Assembly (NCBI RefSeq): GCF_014202315.1
Contig: NZ_JACHGN010000004.1
Span: forward strand, 124,001 to 188,000
DNA length: 64,000 bases
Origin: Thermocatellispora tengchongensis
GTDB lineage: Bacteria > Actinomycetota > Actinomycetes > Streptosporangiales > Streptosporangiaceae
Direction of reading: 5' to 3'
In this document: positions 40,388 to 49,839 of the stretch, one piece after another
Position numbering within the stretch: the stretch's first letter is position 1
How the letters are laid out: the number at the start of each line of letters is the position of its first letter
The notes under the pieces: model-generated
Told to the model about the DNA's origin: nothing
The model's input: the letters and a program-made list of their open reading frames with translations, nothing else
Database searches by the model: none
Made by a program: the position numbers and the translations under genes

Positions 40388-41257
40388 TCACTTCGTCGCC
40401 CCGGCCAGCATGCCCGACACCAGCGCCCGCTGCGAGAACAGGAAGACCAGCAGCACCGGCACCACCGTGACCAGCGTGGCCAGGGCCAGCTCCGGGCGCA
40501 TGATCGCGTTGTCCACGCCGCTGGAGGTGTTGAACACCGCCGAGGAGGTGAGCAGGTTGTTCAGCCCCACCTGGGCCGGGTACTGCGCGCTGTCCGGCAG
40601 CATCACGAACGGCAGGAAGAAGTTGTTCCAGTTGCCGACGAACCCGAAGAAGCCCACCAGGGCCACGATGGGACGGGCCAGCGGGAGCGCGATGCTGCGG
40701 AAGACCTGCCACTCCGAGCAGCCGTCCAGCCGGGCCGCCGCCAGCAGGTCCTGCGGGATCGTGGAGGAGAAGTAGATGTAGGTCAGGTACACCCCGAACG
40801 GGAAGAAGGAGAACGGCAGCACCACCGACCAGATCGTGCCGTCCAGCCCGAGCGCGTCCATCTCCAGGTACAGCGGCAGCACCAGCGCCGCGTTCGGCAT
40901 GATCATCGTCAGCAGGGTGACGGTGAGCAGGGTCTTGCGCCCGACGAACTGGGTGAGCGCCAGGCCGTAGCCGGCCGGGATGCTGGTCGCGATCGTGATC
41001 AGCAGCGCCAGCCCGGTGTAGACGGCCGAGTTGCGCAGCCAGGTCACGATCACGCCATCCTGGAAGGCGTACAGGTTCCGCCAGGCGGTCACGACGCCGT
41101 CCAGCGAGCCGAACGCGAACGGGTTGTTCCTGATGATCTCCGCGTCGCTCTTGGTGGGCGCCAGCAGCAGCCAGATCACGGGCAGCACGAAGAAGAACAG
41201 GAACAGGCCGGCGGTGATCAGCCAGGCCAGCCGGGCGCCGATGCTCTTGGCGGTCAT
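40388..41257 (-). CDS. Carbohydrate ABC transporter permease (MalG-type)
   Basis: 289 residues with six hydrophobic segments. The CUT1 inner-membrane permease pattern is clear: a first helix LITAGLFLFFFVLPVIWLLL and the EAA loop DLLAAARLDGCSEWQVFRSIALPLARP. It would pair with the MalF-type permease three bases upstream. It is the last gene of the sugar-acid operon; no ATPase is encoded, so a shared MsiK-type ATPase from elsewhere is probably used, as is usual in actinomycetes. Confidence 0.9.
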   Translation of the reverse strand: MTAKSIGARLAWLITAGLFLFFFVLPVIWLLLAPTKSDAEIIRNNPFAFGSLDGVVTAWRNLYAFQDGVIVTWLRNSAVYTGLALLITIATSIPAGYGLALTQFVGRKTLLTVTLLTMIMPNAALVLPLYLEMDALGLDGTIWSVVLPFSFFPFGVYLTYIYFSSTIPQDLLAAARLDGCSEWQVFRSIALPLARPIVALVGFFGFVGNWNNFFLPFVMLPDSAQYPAQVGLNNLLTSSAVFNTSSGVDNAIMRPELALATLVTVVPVLLVFLFSQRALVSGMLAGATK

Positions 41258-41260
41258 CTG

Positions 41261-42178
41261 TCAGTCCTTCTCGAACAGCCCGGTACGGAAGACCACCACG
41301 GCCGCGCAGGCCAGCCCGACCACCACCAGGTCCACCGCGAGCGCCGCGGCCCCGTGGAAGTCGCCCGCCTGGAAGGCGTACAGGTACGACACCTGCGCCA
41401 CCGACCAGCCGTCGGGGATCATGCCCCAGCTCGCGGTCGAGACGAGCTGCGGCTCGACGAAGAGCTGCGTGCCGGTCGCGAACGCCAGGATCAGCATGTA
41501 CGCGATCCACTTGCGCAGCATCGGGATCTGCACCCGCAGCGCGATCTGCAGCACGTTGGCGCCGTCGATCCGGGCCGCCTCGATGACCTCGTGCGGGATG
41601 TTGTTCAGCGCCCCGTACATGATCACGATCCAGCCGCCCGCGCCCGTCCAGAACGCGATCACGGTGAACAGCACCGGCAGGTGGTCCGGTGCGATCACCT
41701 TGGCCAGGGTGTCCCAGCCGAACGCCTCCAGCAGCCAGCCCACCGGGCTCGCCGCCGGATCGAGCAGGATCAGCCACAGCAGCACGCTGGCCACCCCGGC
41801 CAGCGCGCCCGGCAGGTAGTACACGAACCGCAGCGCCGAGCTGGTGCGCGGCATCCGGCCGTGCAGCATGATCGCCAGCAGCACGACCAGCACCATCAGC
41901 GTGACCAGCCAGATCACCAGGTACATCAGCACGTGCCCGAACGCGGGCAGGAACCGGTAGTCGGCGAACGTACGGGTGAACTGGCCGAGGCCGACGAGCT
42001 GGCCGCGCGAGTTGGAGATCGACAGCCACAGCGCGTACGCCGTGGGCACCACGCCGAACGCGAGCAGCAGCACGAAGTACCCGGCGACGAACACGTAGCC
42101 CATGCGCCCGGCCGGGTTGGCCACCCGGGCCGCGGCGCGGCGCGCGCCGGCGGCCCGGGGCACGGTCGCCTGGCTCAC
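41261..42178 (-). CDS. Carbohydrate ABC transporter permease (MalF-type)
   Basis: 305 residues from a GTG at 42178 that overlaps the stop of the binding-protein gene (GTGA). Six hydrophobic segments and the EAA loop EVIEAARIDGANVLQIALRVQIPML identify the CUT1 MalF group. With the MalG-type partner it forms the channel for a sugar or sugar-acid oligomer. The basic N terminus (VPRAAGARRAAARVAN) stays in the cytoplasm. Confidence 0.9.
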   Translation of the reverse strand: MSQATVPRAAGARRAAARVANPAGRMGYVFVAGYFVLLLAFGVVPTAYALWLSISNSRGQLVGLGQFTRTFADYRFLPAFGHVLMYLVIWLVTLMVLVVLLAIMLHGRMPRTSSALRFVYYLPGALAGVASVLLWLILLDPAASPVGWLLEAFGWDTLAKVIAPDHLPVLFTVIAFWTGAGGWIVIMYGALNNIPHEVIEAARIDGANVLQIALRVQIPMLRKWIAYMLILAFATGTQLFVEPQLVSTASWGMIPDGWSVAQVSYLYAFQAGDFHGAAALAVDLVVVGLACAAVVVFRTGLFEKD

Positions 42179-43527
42179 GGGTTCACCGTGTAGCCGAGCG
42201 AGGTGGCCTTGTTCTCGATGGCCGTCTGCCAGGTGCCCAGCAGCGAGGTGAGCGTCTTGCCGTCGTTGAGCGCCGGCACGACGGTGGAGGCGTAGATGGC
42301 CTCGTGGCTGTAGCGGGTGGCCGACCAGCCGGGCCACACCTTGCCCGCGGCCTCGGTGAAGGCCGGCGCGACGTCCTCGGCGAAGTAGCCGGTGTCCTGC
42401 TGGCCCTTCAGCCAGGCGGTGGCGGCCTCCTTGTACGCCGGGCAGGTGCCGGCCGTGGCCTGGTAGTCGGTGGAGGTGGTCATCCAGGTCACCAGGTCGG
42501 CCGCGGCCTTGAGGTTCTTGCTGTGCGCGGAGATGAACCACACGCCGCCGCCGACGTTGCCGGTGAAGGCGGCCTGGTCGGCCTCGAACTTCAGCGGCGG
42601 GGCCGCGGCGATCTGGCCCTTGGGCGTCTTGAAGGTGGAGTTGAACAGCACCTGGCCGTACCACGACGGGCCGGGCATCATCAGCACCTTGTCGGCGTGG
42701 TCCTTGATGAAGCCGGAGGCGAAGACCGTGTCCTTCGACACCGAGCCGGCCGCGATCAGCTTGTCGAGCAGGGTCGCCATGCGGGTGCACTTGGGGTCGT
42801 TCAGGTTGACCGTGACGGCCTTGGCCCCGGTGACCGTGCTGGCCGGGCACTGGCCGGCCCAGAAGTAGACCTCGGGGGTCCACGGGTCGCCGGCGGTGCC
42901 GACGAGGTAGCCGGGGTGCTCCTTGGCCACCCGCTCGCCCAGCGCCTGGTACTCCTCCCAGGTCGTGGGCACCTCGTAGCCGAAGTCGTCGAAGAGCTTC
43001 TTGTTGTACCAGAGCACGACCTGCGCCAGGTCGTTGCGCACGCAGTAGACGTTCTCGCCCACCGTGCACGGGGCGAGCGCGCCGTCGGCGAAGCCGTCGA
43101 GCACCGACTTGTCGATCAGGCCCTGGTTGACCGGCGCGGCGTACGGCTTGGCGCCCTCGGAGGCCCAGGTGACCGCGTTGTAGTTGACGTTGAAGGCGAC
43201 GTCGGGCCACCCGCTGCCACTGCGGTCGAAGAGCTGGACCTTGGTCTGCAGGTCGTTGGCCCCGTTGGCGTCGCCGCTGTAGGTGACGATCTTGATCTTC
43301 ACGTCCGGGTGGGCCTTCTGGTACGCCTCGACGCCCGGCACGCGGGTCGCGTCGGCCCACACCAGCAGCTCGCTGCCGGGCACCTGCTCGACCGGCGTGA
43401 AGGCCGTGGCCCGGGGGGACGCGCCGGCGGCGGGGTCGGGGTCGGCGGACCCGCACGCGGCCAGGACCAGCAGCGAGGCGGCGAGTGCGGCCAGGGCGGG
43501 AGCCCGCCTCGACGTAGGGATGCGCAT
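42175..43527 (-). CDS. Extracellular sugar-binding lipoprotein
   Basis: 450 residues. Lipoprotein signal with VLAAC lipobox (Cys25). It is a family 1 solute-binding protein: ELLVWADATRVPGVEAYQKAHPDVKIKIV at the start, YNYNAVTW-like central segment, LAQVVLWYNKKLFDDFGYEVPTTWEEY, and the C-terminal WATRYSHEAIYASTV segment. Such proteins bind mono- to oligosaccharides. The ligand probably feeds the enolase-superfamily dehydratase encoded 47 bases upstream. Confidence 0.9.
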   Translation of the reverse strand: MRIPTSRRAPALAALAASLLVLAACGSADPDPAAGASPRATAFTPVEQVPGSELLVWADATRVPGVEAYQKAHPDVKIKIVTYSGDANGANDLQTKVQLFDRSGSGWPDVAFNVNYNAVTWASEGAKPYAAPVNQGLIDKSVLDGFADGALAPCTVGENVYCVRNDLAQVVLWYNKKLFDDFGYEVPTTWEEYQALGERVAKEHPGYLVGTAGDPWTPEVYFWAGQCPASTVTGAKAVTVNLNDPKCTRMATLLDKLIAAGSVSKDTVFASGFIKDHADKVLMMPGPSWYGQVLFNSTFKTPKGQIAAAPPLKFEADQAAFTGNVGGGVWFISAHSKNLKAAADLVTWMTTSTDYQATAGTCPAYKEAATAWLKGQQDTGYFAEDVAPAFTEAAGKVWPGWSATRYSHEAIYASTVVPALNDGKTLTSLLGTWQTAIENKATSLGYTVNP

Positions 43528-43574
43528 AGCTGACCTTTCGATGCGGCCCGGCCTGTACGGCCGTGGCCCGGTTC

Positions 43575-44720
43575 CTAGGCCTTCGGAGCCGTCGCCAAGT
43601 CCTGGTCGACGTAGGGCTGAAGGACGGGGGGGTAGTCGAGCCCGGCGGGCAGCGCGACGCCGGGTCCGGTCGGCGCGTGCACGAGCCCCCGCTCGTCCAC
43701 GCCGCTCTCGCGCCGGATCGGGTTGCCGAAGACCAGCGACTCGTAATACGTGGTGTTGGAGATGGCCATGCAGAGGTGCCGGTTGGGGATCTCCGGCCCG
43801 TGCACCTCCGCGCGCAGCCGGTACGCGTCGGCCAGGTGGGCCGTGCGCATCGAGCCGGTGAAGCCGCCGCGGAGCTGGGTGCCCGCGCGTACGCCGAAGG
43901 TGGCCGCGCCCGCGTGCACGAAGTCGGCCGAGTTCATGTGCACGCCGTCGGAGGTCTCGGCAACCAGCAGCGGCACCGCCACGGCGTCGGCCAGCCGCTT
44001 GTACGCCGTGACGCTGAACTCGCGCATCGGCTCCTCGTACCAGAGGTAGCCGGCCCCGGCCAGCGCGTGGCCGAGGTAGATCGCGTCGGGCAGGTCGAAG
44101 CCGGCCGAGCCGTCGAACATCAGCGGCACGTCGTCGCCCACGTGCTCGCGCAGCCTGACCGACAGCTTGGCGTCCCTGCGGGCGTCGCCCCAGGCGTGCA
44201 GCTTGATGGCGGGGTAGCCGAGCTCCAGCGCCTGGTCGGCGATGTCGAGGTACTCCTCGATGGAGGAGTACGTGACGGTGGACGCGTACGCCTCGATCGA
44301 CTCCCGGTAGCCGCCGAGGAGCTGCCACGTGGGCACCCCGGCGGCCCGGCCGGCCAGGTCCCACAGCGCCACGTCCACCAGGCCGAGGAGGTACAGCGGC
44401 AGCTCCTCGGTGCGGTCCAGCTCCCACATGCGGTGCCAGAGCCACTCGCGGCGCATCGGGTCCTGCCCGACCAGCTCATCGCGCAGGAGCCGGTTCACCA
44501 CGTCCTCCAGCAGCGGGCCGGTGCCGCGGCGCGGTGCCAGCGCGACGCCCTCGACCCCGGCGTCGGTGCAGATCCGCAGCACCGCGCCCTCGCCGTCGGG
44601 CGGGCTGCCCAGCAGGCCGTCCCGCCAGACGAACGGCGGCGACGTCGCGGGCTGGAAGATCCGGTAACTCTCGACGTGAGTGATCCGCACGAGCTTGGCC
44701 CCCGGGGTCTGGTCGGACAC
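43575..44720 (-). CDS. Enolase-superfamily sugar-acid dehydratase (mandelate racemase group)
   Basis: 381 residues. The C-terminal barrel shows a K-x-H motif in AIKLHAWGD (Lys173, His175), metal ligands Asp203 (LMFDGSAG), Glu229/230 (WYEEPM) and Glu255 (VAETSDG), and a late His in RAEVHGPE. The mandelate racemase group contains racemases and many acid-sugar dehydratases. With a sugar importer in the same operon and a FadR-type regulator divergent from it, a dehydratase of an aldonate or uronate is likely. The exact substrate is unknown. Confidence 0.82.
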   Translation of the reverse strand: MSDQTPGAKLVRITHVESYRIFQPATSPPFVWRDGLLGSPPDGEGAVLRICTDAGVEGVALAPRRGTGPLLEDVVNRLLRDELVGQDPMRREWLWHRMWELDRTEELPLYLLGLVDVALWDLAGRAAGVPTWQLLGGYRESIEAYASTVTYSSIEEYLDIADQALELGYPAIKLHAWGDARRDAKLSVRLREHVGDDVPLMFDGSAGFDLPDAIYLGHALAGAGYLWYEEPMREFSVTAYKRLADAVAVPLLVAETSDGVHMNSADFVHAGAATFGVRAGTQLRGGFTGSMRTAHLADAYRLRAEVHGPEIPNRHLCMAISNTTYYESLVFGNPIRRESGVDERGLVHAPTGPGVALPAGLDYPPVLQPYVDQDLATAPKA

Positions 44721-44739
44721 GCTTCCGAAATTTTCATGA

Positions 44740-44768
44740 AACGTAAGTCGTCATACGACTGCTGTCAA
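44740..44768 (-). promoter_or_regulatory. Promoter with FadR-type operator inside the spacer, sugar-acid operon
   Basis: Minus strand TTGACA (44768-44763), 17 bases, TACGTT (44745-44740). The spacer contains the perfect inverted repeat AGTCGT-ATG-ACGACT (44760-44746), with the GT-N3-AC core typical of FadR-type GntR operators. The regulator gene lies divergently 100 bases away. Confidence 0.7.
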
Positions 44769-44866
44769 GAGGGGGCGGGGGCGTACACTCTCCGCTGAGG
44801 CTCCTCGATCCTGCTCCACCCCAGCCCGCAGCCGACCCCGGAGCCCGAACGGAGTGGATTCGAAAG

Positions 44867-45616
44867 ATGGCACGTCCTCACGGCGAGACCGCGGAGCTGC
44901 TCGCGCCCGCCCCGCGCCGTCCCAAGCGGCTGGCGGCGGTGGTGGTGAGCACGCTGGTCGATCGGATCGTCTCCGGCGCGTTCCCCCCGGGCACGCCGCT
45001 GCCCACCGAGCCCGCGCTGTGCGAGACGTTCGACGTCAGCCGCACCACCATACGCGAGGCGGTGAAGGTCCTGGAGGAGAAGGGCCTGGTCAGAGCGCGG
45101 CAGGGCTCCGGCACCACGGTGACCGAGGAGGACGATTGGAACCTGCTCGACCCGATGGTGCTCTCGGCCACGGTGCGGCACGACAGCGAGCTGCGGGTGC
45201 TCGACCAGCTCGTGGACATCCGGGCGGCGCTGGAGTCGCAGATGGCGGCGCAGGCGGCGCTCACCGCCACCGACGCCGACCTGCGCGAGATCGAGGCGGT
45301 GCTGGAGCGGCTGAGCGCGCAGACGCGCATCCCGGAGATGTACGTGGACACCGACGTGGCCTACCACGACCGGATCATGCTCGCGTCGGGGAACCGGCTG
45401 GCCCGCGCCATCGTGCGCACCGTGCACGCCGAGGCGCGGACCAGCCTGCGCTACGTCGGCGACCCGCGTCCCGACGACTGCGAGGCGTCCAACGCCGGGC
45501 ACATCCGGATCTTCGAGTGCCTGCTGGCCCGCGACCCCGACGGCGCGGCGGAGGCGATGACCACGCACATCCAGCAGGCGTGGCGCCGGCGTCGCCCCAA
45601 GCCCGGGACGGCGTAG
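44867..45616 (+). CDS. FadR-type GntR-family regulator
   Basis: 249 residues. The winged helix is at residues 20-85 (VVSTLVDRIVSGAFPPGTPLPTEPALCETFDVSRTTIREAVKVLEEKGLVRARQGSG pattern), followed by an FCD ligand domain with metal-type His and Asp residues (DTDVAYHDRIMLASGN, SNAGHIRIFECL). FCD regulators respond to small carboxylic acids, consistent with a sugar-acid pathway. It is divergent from the dehydratase/importer operon and very probably binds the operator at 44746-44760. Confidence 0.9.
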   Translation: MARPHGETAELLAPAPRRPKRLAAVVVSTLVDRIVSGAFPPGTPLPTEPALCETFDVSRTTIREAVKVLEEKGLVRARQGSGTTVTEEDDWNLLDPMVLSATVRHDSELRVLDQLVDIRAALESQMAAQAALTATDADLREIEAVLERLSAQTRIPEMYVDTDVAYHDRIMLASGNRLARAIVRTVHAEARTSLRYVGDPRPDDCEASNAGHIRIFECLLARDPDGAAEAMTTHIQQAWRRRRPKPGTA

Positions 45617-45626
45617 GCGCCGATCG

Positions 45627-47138
45627 TCACGGGCACGCCTCGAACCCGCTGGCGTAGGAGCTGGAGCCGGCCTTGCCGCCCCACTTGACGCAGGCGTCGC
45701 GGGCCGGGGCGCGCACCGGCCCGGCGTAGTAGGCGAAGTTCCCGCTCACCGTCGTGCGCGGCTTGCCCTCGACCTCCAGGAACGCCGTGGCCGGGGTCTC
45801 CTTGCCGAGCGAGGCCGCCTTGATCGTCACCACGCAGTTCTGCCCGCTCTTGCCGTTCCACAGCAGGTAGACGGTGCCTGCAGAGCCGAGCGGACGGGAC
45901 TTCAGCACGCCGAAGCCCGGACCACAGACCATCTCCGGCTTGTACGGGTTGTCGGCCACGCCGCCGTTGACGTACCTCATGTACCTGGCCCAGTCCCAGT
46001 GCTTGCCCGGGTCGGTGTGCGTCGCGCCGGGGGCCTCCACATGCCCGATGATGTGCTTGCGGTCCTTGGGGATCTTGTAGCGGTCGGCGATGCTCCGGGT
46101 CAGCGCGGCCGAGGCGCGGTACATCGCGTCGGTGAACCAGGAGGCGTCGCTGACGTAGCCCTCGTGCTCGATCCCGATCGAGCGCCGGTTGTAGTTGCCG
46201 ACGTGCCAGGCGCGGTCCTTCTCGCGCACCATCTGGGTGATCGCGCCGTCCTTGGACCGCACCACGTAGTGCGCCGAGACCTGGGACCTGGGGTTCTGGA
46301 ACCAGGCGATGCTGCCGGCGTACGAGCCCTGGGTCACGTGGATCACGATGCGATCGATCTTGTCGCTCCTGGGGCGGTTCGAGACGGTGTAGTTGCTCTT
46401 GCTCGCGGCCACCCAGCGGGCCGATGGGTAGTCCACCGCCGCGGCGGCGAAGGCCCGGTTCAGGTCGGTGGTACGGCCGTACGCGCCGCGGTCGGGCTCG
46501 ATCACCCGGGCCGCGACGGTCACCTGCTCGCCGCTCGGCAGCGTCGCCTGGATGCCGGTGGCGAGGAAGTCGTACACGGCGTCGGCGTACAGGCGGGCGA
46601 CCTCGGGCGAGGGCGAGCCGCCGTACGCGGCCACGGCCGGGTACCAGCGCGCCGGGTCCTTGCGCGCGGCGGCGTCGAGGCCGAGCCGGTCGGCGTGCGC
46701 GCGCAGGACCGCCGCGCCGCCCGCGATGTTGGCCGCGTCGTCCTTCTGGAGCTGCTCCACGGTATGCCCGGTGAGCCGCGCCGCCTGGTACAGCGCGTCG
46801 CCGGCCGGGCTGCCGACCAGGTGCATCACGCCGAACCCGCCGCTCCCGCTCACCCGGCCCTGGTGCCCGTCGAGGTGGGTCTCGGAGTAGCCGAGCGCGA
46901 CCAGCAGGTCGCGCGGCACGTCGTACTTCGCGGCGGCGGCGGCGAAGGCGGCCTCCAGCGGCGAGACCCGTCCGGCCGCGCCTCCCGCGGCCCACTGCGG
47001 GTCGTCGGGGTCGGCCACGGCCGGGAGCGAGGGCAGGAGCAGGGGGACGAGCATACAGAGCAGGGCGAGCAGCGCGGCGACGGCGCGGGCCGGCGTCACG
47101 GCCGGGGCTCCGGGTCGGCGCACACGGGCAGCCATCAT
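45627..47138 (-). CDS. Secreted N-acetylmuramoyl-L-alanine amidase with N-terminal transglycosylase-like domain
   Basis: 503 residues; GAGGAGG precedes two adjacent ATGs (47138 or 47135). A signal peptide ends at about residue 42 (PAVADP). Residues 60-200 resemble a lysozyme/SLT helical domain (LVALGYSETHLDGHQGRVSGSGGFGVMHL, with a Glu after SET). Residues 255-420 are an Amidase_2 domain with Zn-type ligands in VIHVTQGS and IIGHVEAPGATHTDPGKHWDW. The C terminus may form a small beta domain. It cleaves peptidoglycan between MurNAc and the stem peptide in the wall. It converges on the regulator gene with 10 bases between. Confidence 0.87.
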   Translation of the reverse strand: MMAARVRRPGAPAVTPARAVAALLALLCMLVPLLLPSLPAVADPDDPQWAAGGAAGRVSPLEAAFAAAAAKYDVPRDLLVALGYSETHLDGHQGRVSGSGGFGVMHLVGSPAGDALYQAARLTGHTVEQLQKDDAANIAGGAAVLRAHADRLGLDAAARKDPARWYPAVAAYGGSPSPEVARLYADAVYDFLATGIQATLPSGEQVTVAARVIEPDRGAYGRTTDLNRAFAAAAVDYPSARWVAASKSNYTVSNRPRSDKIDRIVIHVTQGSYAGSIAWFQNPRSQVSAHYVVRSKDGAITQMVREKDRAWHVGNYNRRSIGIEHEGYVSDASWFTDAMYRASAALTRSIADRYKIPKDRKHIIGHVEAPGATHTDPGKHWDWARYMRYVNGGVADNPYKPEMVCGPGFGVLKSRPLGSAGTVYLLWNGKSGQNCVVTIKAASLGKETPATAFLEVEGKPRTTVSGNFAYYAGPVRAPARDACVKWGGKAGSSSYASGFEACP

Positions 47139-47415
47139 TGATCCTCCTCGTAGGGGGCGTTCCGGCGACCGGAATGCCGAGGGACCGCTGCACCGTAAGA
47201 GCGCCTGACAGCGAAGTAAAGAACATCGCCAAGAATCGATCTATATCAGGAAATTACATCTGTTTCTCCACTAAAAATGGAATCAACCGCTACCATCCAC
47301 CCCGTTGACCTCGCCCACCCCGAGATCACCAACCGCACCACACGTGCACATGCAACGGAAAGCGCGCGCGAGGTGCCGGTCAGCGCGTCACGATACTGCT
47401 GCTATTTCGGGATTT
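47139..47415. other. AT-rich intergenic region upstream of the amidase gene
   Basis: About 100 bases (47215-47300) are much richer in A and T than the surroundings, with CTATATCAGGAAATTACATC and a run CACTAAAAATGG. It must hold the amidase promoter, but I cannot assign -35/-10 boxes with certainty and I do not see a known riboswitch fold. Confidence 0.4.
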
Positions 47416-49659
47416 TCAGGTGATACGCCATTCCCGTACGGTGTCGTCGCCCCCGGCCGTCACCGCGACGACCCGCCCGTCCAGCTCGGCCACGGCCGCG
47501 CCGAAGACGTTGTGGTCGTGGTCCTTGAACGCCCGGCCGACCAGCTTGCGCGTGGCGAGGTCGGTGACCCGCGCGGTGCCGTCGTTGGAGCCGGAGACCA
47601 GCACCACCGACTCCCCCACCTCGGCCACCGCCAGCGAGTAGACCCAGCCCGTGTGCCCCTTGATCGGCGCGCGCACCTCGGCGCCGCTGGCCGGGTCGCC
47701 CACCCGGATCACCTGGTCGGCCCCGGCCGAGATCACCACGGTGCGGCCGTCCAGGGTGGCGGTGGTCACCGCGGAGACCTGGCCGTCGTGCTGGGCGACG
47801 ATGTCGCCGTCGCCCTCCTCCAGGCCCCAGCTCCGTACCAGCCCGTCGCCGCCGGCGGTGAAGATCCGCGGCTCGCCGCCGACCACGCCCACCTCGACGC
47901 CGAACACCGGTCCCCCGGACGCCTCGCGCGCCTTGCCGATCTGCTTACGGGTGGCGAGGTCCCACACCCACAACTTGCCGTCGCCGCCGCCGGCGACCGC
48001 GACCGGCCTGCCGTCCACGATCCCGGTCGCGACCGAGAACAGCGGCTGCGAGGCCGTGATCGGCTTGCCCAGGGCGCGGCGGGCCGCGAGGTCCCACACC
48101 CGCAGGGTCTTGTCGTCGCTCACCGTGACCGCGACCGGCTTGCCGTCGAGATCGGCCAGGGCCACGTCGCGCACCCAGTTGGTGTGCCCGCTCAGCAGGG
48201 CGAGCTGCCTGCGGCTCGCCAGGTCCCACACCCGCACGGTCCGGTCGTTCGCCCCCGAGACCGCCACCTGCCGGCCCGACACCTCGGTCACGGCGACCGC
48301 GTTGACGTCGTCGCCGTGCCCGGTCAGCGGCCCGCCCACGGCCCGGCCCGTGGCCGAGCCGAAGTCGACGGGCACCGTGGACGGGGTCGGCTCCGCGGAC
48401 GGAGTGGCCGCGGGCGTGGCCGCGGGGGTGCTCGGCGGCGTGCTCGGGGGTGTGGTCACCACGTCGGTGACCGCGGGCGAGGAGACCGCCACGGTCTTCA
48501 CGCCGCCCCCGTCGCCGCCGGACAGCAGGGTGGGCACGAGCACCGCGGCCCCCGCCACCACGGCCGCGCCCGCCACGGTCGCCGCGATGAGCCCGGTGCG
48601 CCGCCGGGGCGCGCCGCCGGGCGGCAGGGTGTCCAGTCCGGCCCCGCGCCGCTGGGACGGCCCGGTGTCGTACGGGGGCGCCGTCACGGGCGGCTGAGTG
48701 TGGGGCGGCGCGGGCGGCTGCGCGGGCGGCGCCTCGCGTACGTGCGGCACCGTCTCGGGCGAGGCCAGCACCTGCTCCGGCACATGACGCCCGCGCGGCA
48801 CCGCCACCGTCGCCGGGGCCCCGCTCGCCGCCGCGGGCAGATCGCTGTTGGCGATCAGCCGGAGCAGGACCTCGGAGGCCGACGGGCGCGCGGCCGGGTC
48901 CTTGGCCAGGCACTCGGCCAGCAGCGGCCGCAGCCCCGCGGGCACGTCGGACAGGTCGGGCTCCAGGGACAGGATGCGGTGCAGCACCGCCGGGATGCTG
49001 TCGTCGCCGAACGCCGGCCGCCCGGTGGCGGCGAACACCATCGTGACCGCCCAGGCGAACACGTCGGACGGCGGCCCCACACGCTGCCCGGCGATCTGCT
49101 CCGGCGACATGTACGTGGGCGTGCCCACCGCCCCACTGGTCTGCGCCGCGGCCGAGTCGAGCGCCCGCGAGATGCCGAAGTCGATCACGCGTGGCCCGTC
49201 GGGGCCGAGCAGCACGTTGTGCGGCTTGAAGTCGCGGTGCACGATGCCCGCCTCGTGGATGGCGGCCAGCGCGGTGACCGTGCCCACCGCGATCCGCTGC
49301 AGCGCGACCCCGCGGCGCGGCCCGTCCTCCTCCACGCTCTTCTGCAGCGACACACCCTCGATGAACTCGCTGACGACGTACAGCGCGTCGCCGGACTCGC
49401 CCACGTCGAGCACCCGCGCGGTGCAGAACTCCGCGATCTGCCTGGCGACCTCGATCTCGCGCAGGAAGCGGGCGCGCGACTCCGGCCGCTGGGCATGCGT
49501 GGAGTGCAGCATCTTGACCGCGACGCGCTCCCCGTCGTCGCCCTGGTCGCGGTGCCGGCCGAGATAGACGACCCCCTGGCCGCCCTGCCCCAGCCTGGCG
49601 AGAATCCGGTACGGCCCGACGAACTCGGGATCCCCCGGCCGTAACGGCGAACCGGCCAT
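47416..49659 (-). CDS. Membrane Ser/Thr protein kinase with extracellular WD40 propeller
   Basis: 747 residues. N-terminal kinase domain to about 275: GQGGQGVVYLG, VAVKML, HRDFKPHNVLL (Phe instead of Leu in the HRDLK motif), VIDFGISR, GTPTYMSPEQ. A Pro-rich linker follows, then one transmembrane helix near 355-380 (GLIAATVAGAAVVAGAAVLVP), a Thr/Pro-rich outer linker and, from about 445, six or seven WD40-type repeats with VRVWDLASRR and LRVWDLAARR blades. The propeller would face outside and may sense a wall or extracellular ligand. Confidence 0.92.
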   Translation of the reverse strand: MAGSPLRPGDPEFVGPYRILARLGQGGQGVVYLGRHRDQGDDGERVAVKMLHSTHAQRPESRARFLREIEVARQIAEFCTARVLDVGESGDALYVVSEFIEGVSLQKSVEEDGPRRGVALQRIAVGTVTALAAIHEAGIVHRDFKPHNVLLGPDGPRVIDFGISRALDSAAAQTSGAVGTPTYMSPEQIAGQRVGPPSDVFAWAVTMVFAATGRPAFGDDSIPAVLHRILSLEPDLSDVPAGLRPLLAECLAKDPAARPSASEVLLRLIANSDLPAAASGAPATVAVPRGRHVPEQVLASPETVPHVREAPPAQPPAPPHTQPPVTAPPYDTGPSQRRGAGLDTLPPGGAPRRRTGLIAATVAGAAVVAGAAVLVPTLLSGGDGGGVKTVAVSSPAVTDVVTTPPSTPPSTPAATPAATPSAEPTPSTVPVDFGSATGRAVGGPLTGHGDDVNAVAVTEVSGRQVAVSGANDRTVRVWDLASRRQLALLSGHTNWVRDVALADLDGKPVAVTVSDDKTLRVWDLAARRALGKPITASQPLFSVATGIVDGRPVAVAGGGDGKLWVWDLATRKQIGKAREASGGPVFGVEVGVVGGEPRIFTAGGDGLVRSWGLEEGDGDIVAQHDGQVSAVTTATLDGRTVVISAGADQVIRVGDPASGAEVRAPIKGHTGWVYSLAVAEVGESVVLVSGSNDGTARVTDLATRKLVGRAFKDHDHNVFGAAVAELDGRVVAVTAGGDDTVREWRIT

Positions 49660-49839
49660 CGAACTCCTCCCCCGATCCGCGGCGCTCCGGAACGCGCCGG
49701 GATCACTGACGGCCTCCCCCGGCGCACCCTATACCGCGATTCGCGCACCCGCGCGAACGGCCCCGTACACCTTTCTCAACCCGATATGTCGCCGTCCTTC
49801 CCGATGTTGCCGGGATGCCGGGATGGGTAGGGGCTGCAC

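Noticed and set aside
47139-47415. c-di-AMP (ydaO-type) riboswitch upstream of the amidase
   Set aside because: Such riboswitches precede some actinomycete wall hydrolases, but I could not find the conserved paired elements here.
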